Shown here: piece by piece, positions 63,103 through 64,000 of the stretch
Numbering within the stretch: the stretch's first letter is position 1
Layout of the letters: the number at the start of each line of letters is the position of its first letter
Assembly: GCF_002929335.1 (NCBI RefSeq)
Contig: NZ_PJIL01000002.1
Coordinates: 383,514-447,513, forward strand
Direction of reading: 5' to 3'
Source of the DNA: Arthrobacter sp. Y81
Lineage (GTDB): Bacteria > Actinomycetota > Actinomycetes > Actinomycetales > Micrococcaceae
DNA length: 64,000 bases
Position numbers and translations under genes: made by a program
Notes under the pieces: generated by a model
What the model was told of the DNA's origin: nothing
Databases searched by the model: none
The model's input: the letters and a program-made list of their open reading frames with translations, nothing else

Positions 63103-64000
63103 TCACGATCTGATACTCAGGGCAATTCCGTCGAGAATATCGTGTTCACTGGCCACTGCCGAAGTGATCCTGCCCTCCGTCACCTCGGCCAGGCGTCCCA
63201 AAACACGGCGCCAGACCAGGCCGCCGGCGCCGATGACGTCAACCCGGCCAGGGTGCATGTACGGCAGTCCGGCGCGGTCGGCCTTGGACATCTCCAGGAG
63301 ATCCGTGCAGGCTTCGCCAAACGTGCCGAGGGGAAGTTCCGCGCCGTGGATGGCCCCAGGCGAGTATTCCGGCAGCCGCAGCGCATGGGCGGTAATGGTG
63401 GTGACCGACCCTGCCACGCCGACGACGGCGGTGGTGCGGTCCAGCGGAACGGCCTGTCCCGCCTCGCTGATGGCGGCGTCGACGTCGGCCTCCGCCGCAG
63501 CGATCTGCTCCGCCGACGGCGGGTCGTTACGAAGGTGGCGTTCCGTCATCCGGACGCAGCCGACGTCCACGGATTTGGCGGCGATGACGCCGCTGGCGTC
63601 GCCGAGGACAAATTCGGTGCTTCCGCCGCCGAGGTCCACCACGAGCACGGGGGCGGCGCCTCGGGACGGAAGCACGCTGCTGGCGCCGGCGAAGGAAAGC
63701 GCGGCTTCCTCGTCGCCTGTGATGACTTCGGGTTCCACGCCGAGGATCTCGCGGATGCCGTCCACGAACACCTTCCGGTTGCGGGCGTCGCGGGTGGCGG
63801 AGGTGGCAACGAAGCGGACCTTCCCGGCTCCGTGCTCACGGATAAGTTCGGCGTAGTCGGACGTTGCCGCAAAGGTCCGGTCGAGGGCCTCCTGTGCCAG
63901 TTCGCCTGTTGCGTCCACGCCCTGGCCCAGCCGCACCACACGCATTTCACGCACGACGTCGGTGAGCGTGGAACTGCTCCCGTTTCCGTCCACGTCCGCG
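63103..64000 (-). CDS. ppx: Ppx/GppA family phosphatase, C-terminal part (truncated by window end)
   Basis: The gene starts beyond 64000. The visible ~298 residues run from the first part of the ATPase-like domain (ADVDGNGSSSTLTDVVREMRVVRLGQGVDATG) through VLVVDLGGGSTEFVLG (phosphate-binding loop), VDVGCVRMTERHL and VGVAGSVTTITAHALRL to the C-terminus. Shorter than E. coli GppA because the C-terminal HD-like region is missing, as in many actinobacterial exopolyphosphatases. Should hydrolyse polyphosphate or pppGpp. It precedes the mycosin gene, ~107 bp apart, same direction. Confidence 0.9.
   Translation of the reverse strand, partial: ADVDGNGSSSTLTDVVREMRVVRLGQGVDATGELAQEALDRTFAATSDYAELIREHGAGKVRFVATSATRDARNRKVFVDGIREILGVEPEVITGDEEAALSFAGASSVLPSRGAAPVLVVDLGGGSTEFVLGDASGVIAAKSVDVGCVRMTERHLRNDPPSAEQIAAAEADVDAAISEAGQAVPLDRTTAVVGVAGSVTTITAHALRLPEYSPGAIHGAELPLGTFGEACTDLLEMSKADRAGLPYMHPGRVDVIGAGGLVWRRVLGRLAEVTEGRITSAVASEHDILDGIALSIRS

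Overview
The window is high-GC actinobacterial DNA with many GTG and TTG starts. It carries a mycothiol S-conjugate amidase, a WhiB regulator, LytR-CpsA-Psr and DUF3499 proteins, and gene order close to several mycobacterial blocks. Within Actinobacteria the gene set fits the Micrococcaceae, most likely Arthrobacter or Pseudarthrobacter. Almost everything is chromosomal housekeeping. Two stretches look accessory: an intact IS1182-type insertion sequence (4163-5984) and a single-gene unit bracketed by long palindromes (25097-26212).

Layout. 1-4.2 kb: the 3' part of a long-chain acyl-CoA ligase, a DUF1461 membrane protein, and divergent SpoIIM-like and RDD membrane proteins. 4.2-6.0 kb: the IS1182 element with a CTAG target duplication, inserted exactly at the RDD stop codon. 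6-8.6 kb: two paralogous Ig-like/YkuD L,D-transpeptidases. 8.7-17.4 kb: ahcY, a Trm112-like protein, DUF3499, a zincin-like protein, a DUF5719 protein, a 1137-residue membrane glycosyltransferase and a WhiB2-type regulator; part of this order matches the M. tuberculosis Rv3248c-Rv3260c region. 17.4-25.1 kb: a TIGR03089 protein, GtrA, purK-purE, an LCP ligase, manA and a FemX-like transferase, mostly cell-envelope and purine functions. 25.1-26.2 kb: the palindrome-bracketed DUF559 nuclease-like gene. 26.2-30.3 kb: glpX, DUF4245, a beta-carbonic anhydrase and fumC. 30.4-32.7 kb: a TetR repressor and a DHA2 efflux pump in one operon behind a clear operator. 32.7-35.3 kb: a Nudix hydrolase, a short prepilin peptidase, an unknown protein and a GNAT enzyme. 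35.4-43.6 kb: phoH2, a Z-prenyl diphosphate synthase, hemolysin III, a thioredoxin-domain protein, a small membrane protein, mca, DUF4307 and greA, an order close to Rv1080c-Rv1095. 43.6-46.9 kb: rhomboid protease, ilvA and an AI-2E family permease. 47-50.4 kb: a galM-like epimerase diverging from galT-galK. 50.4-52.7 kb: a thiolase and a Bax-inhibitor-1 family protein. 53.1-58.8 kb: a complete branched-chain amino acid type ABC importer (two permeases, two ATPases and a convergent binding lipoprotein). 59-64 kb: a tRNA with a UAA anticodon, an ACT-GNAT fusion, a type II NADH dehydrogenase, an orphan mycosin-like protease and the 3' part of a Ppx/GppA phosphatase.

Most distinctive observations: (i) the DUF559 gene whose last codons and stop lie inside one of two near-identical flanking palindromes, suggesting a REP-like mobile unit; (ii) a tRNA with anticodon UAA but a short (class I) variable loop; (iii) a LivH-type permease carrying an exported N-terminal beta-sandwich-like domain; (iv) two short ORFs with strong ribosome-binding sites between the prenyl synthase gene and phoH. 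No rRNA, CRISPR array or prophage was seen.
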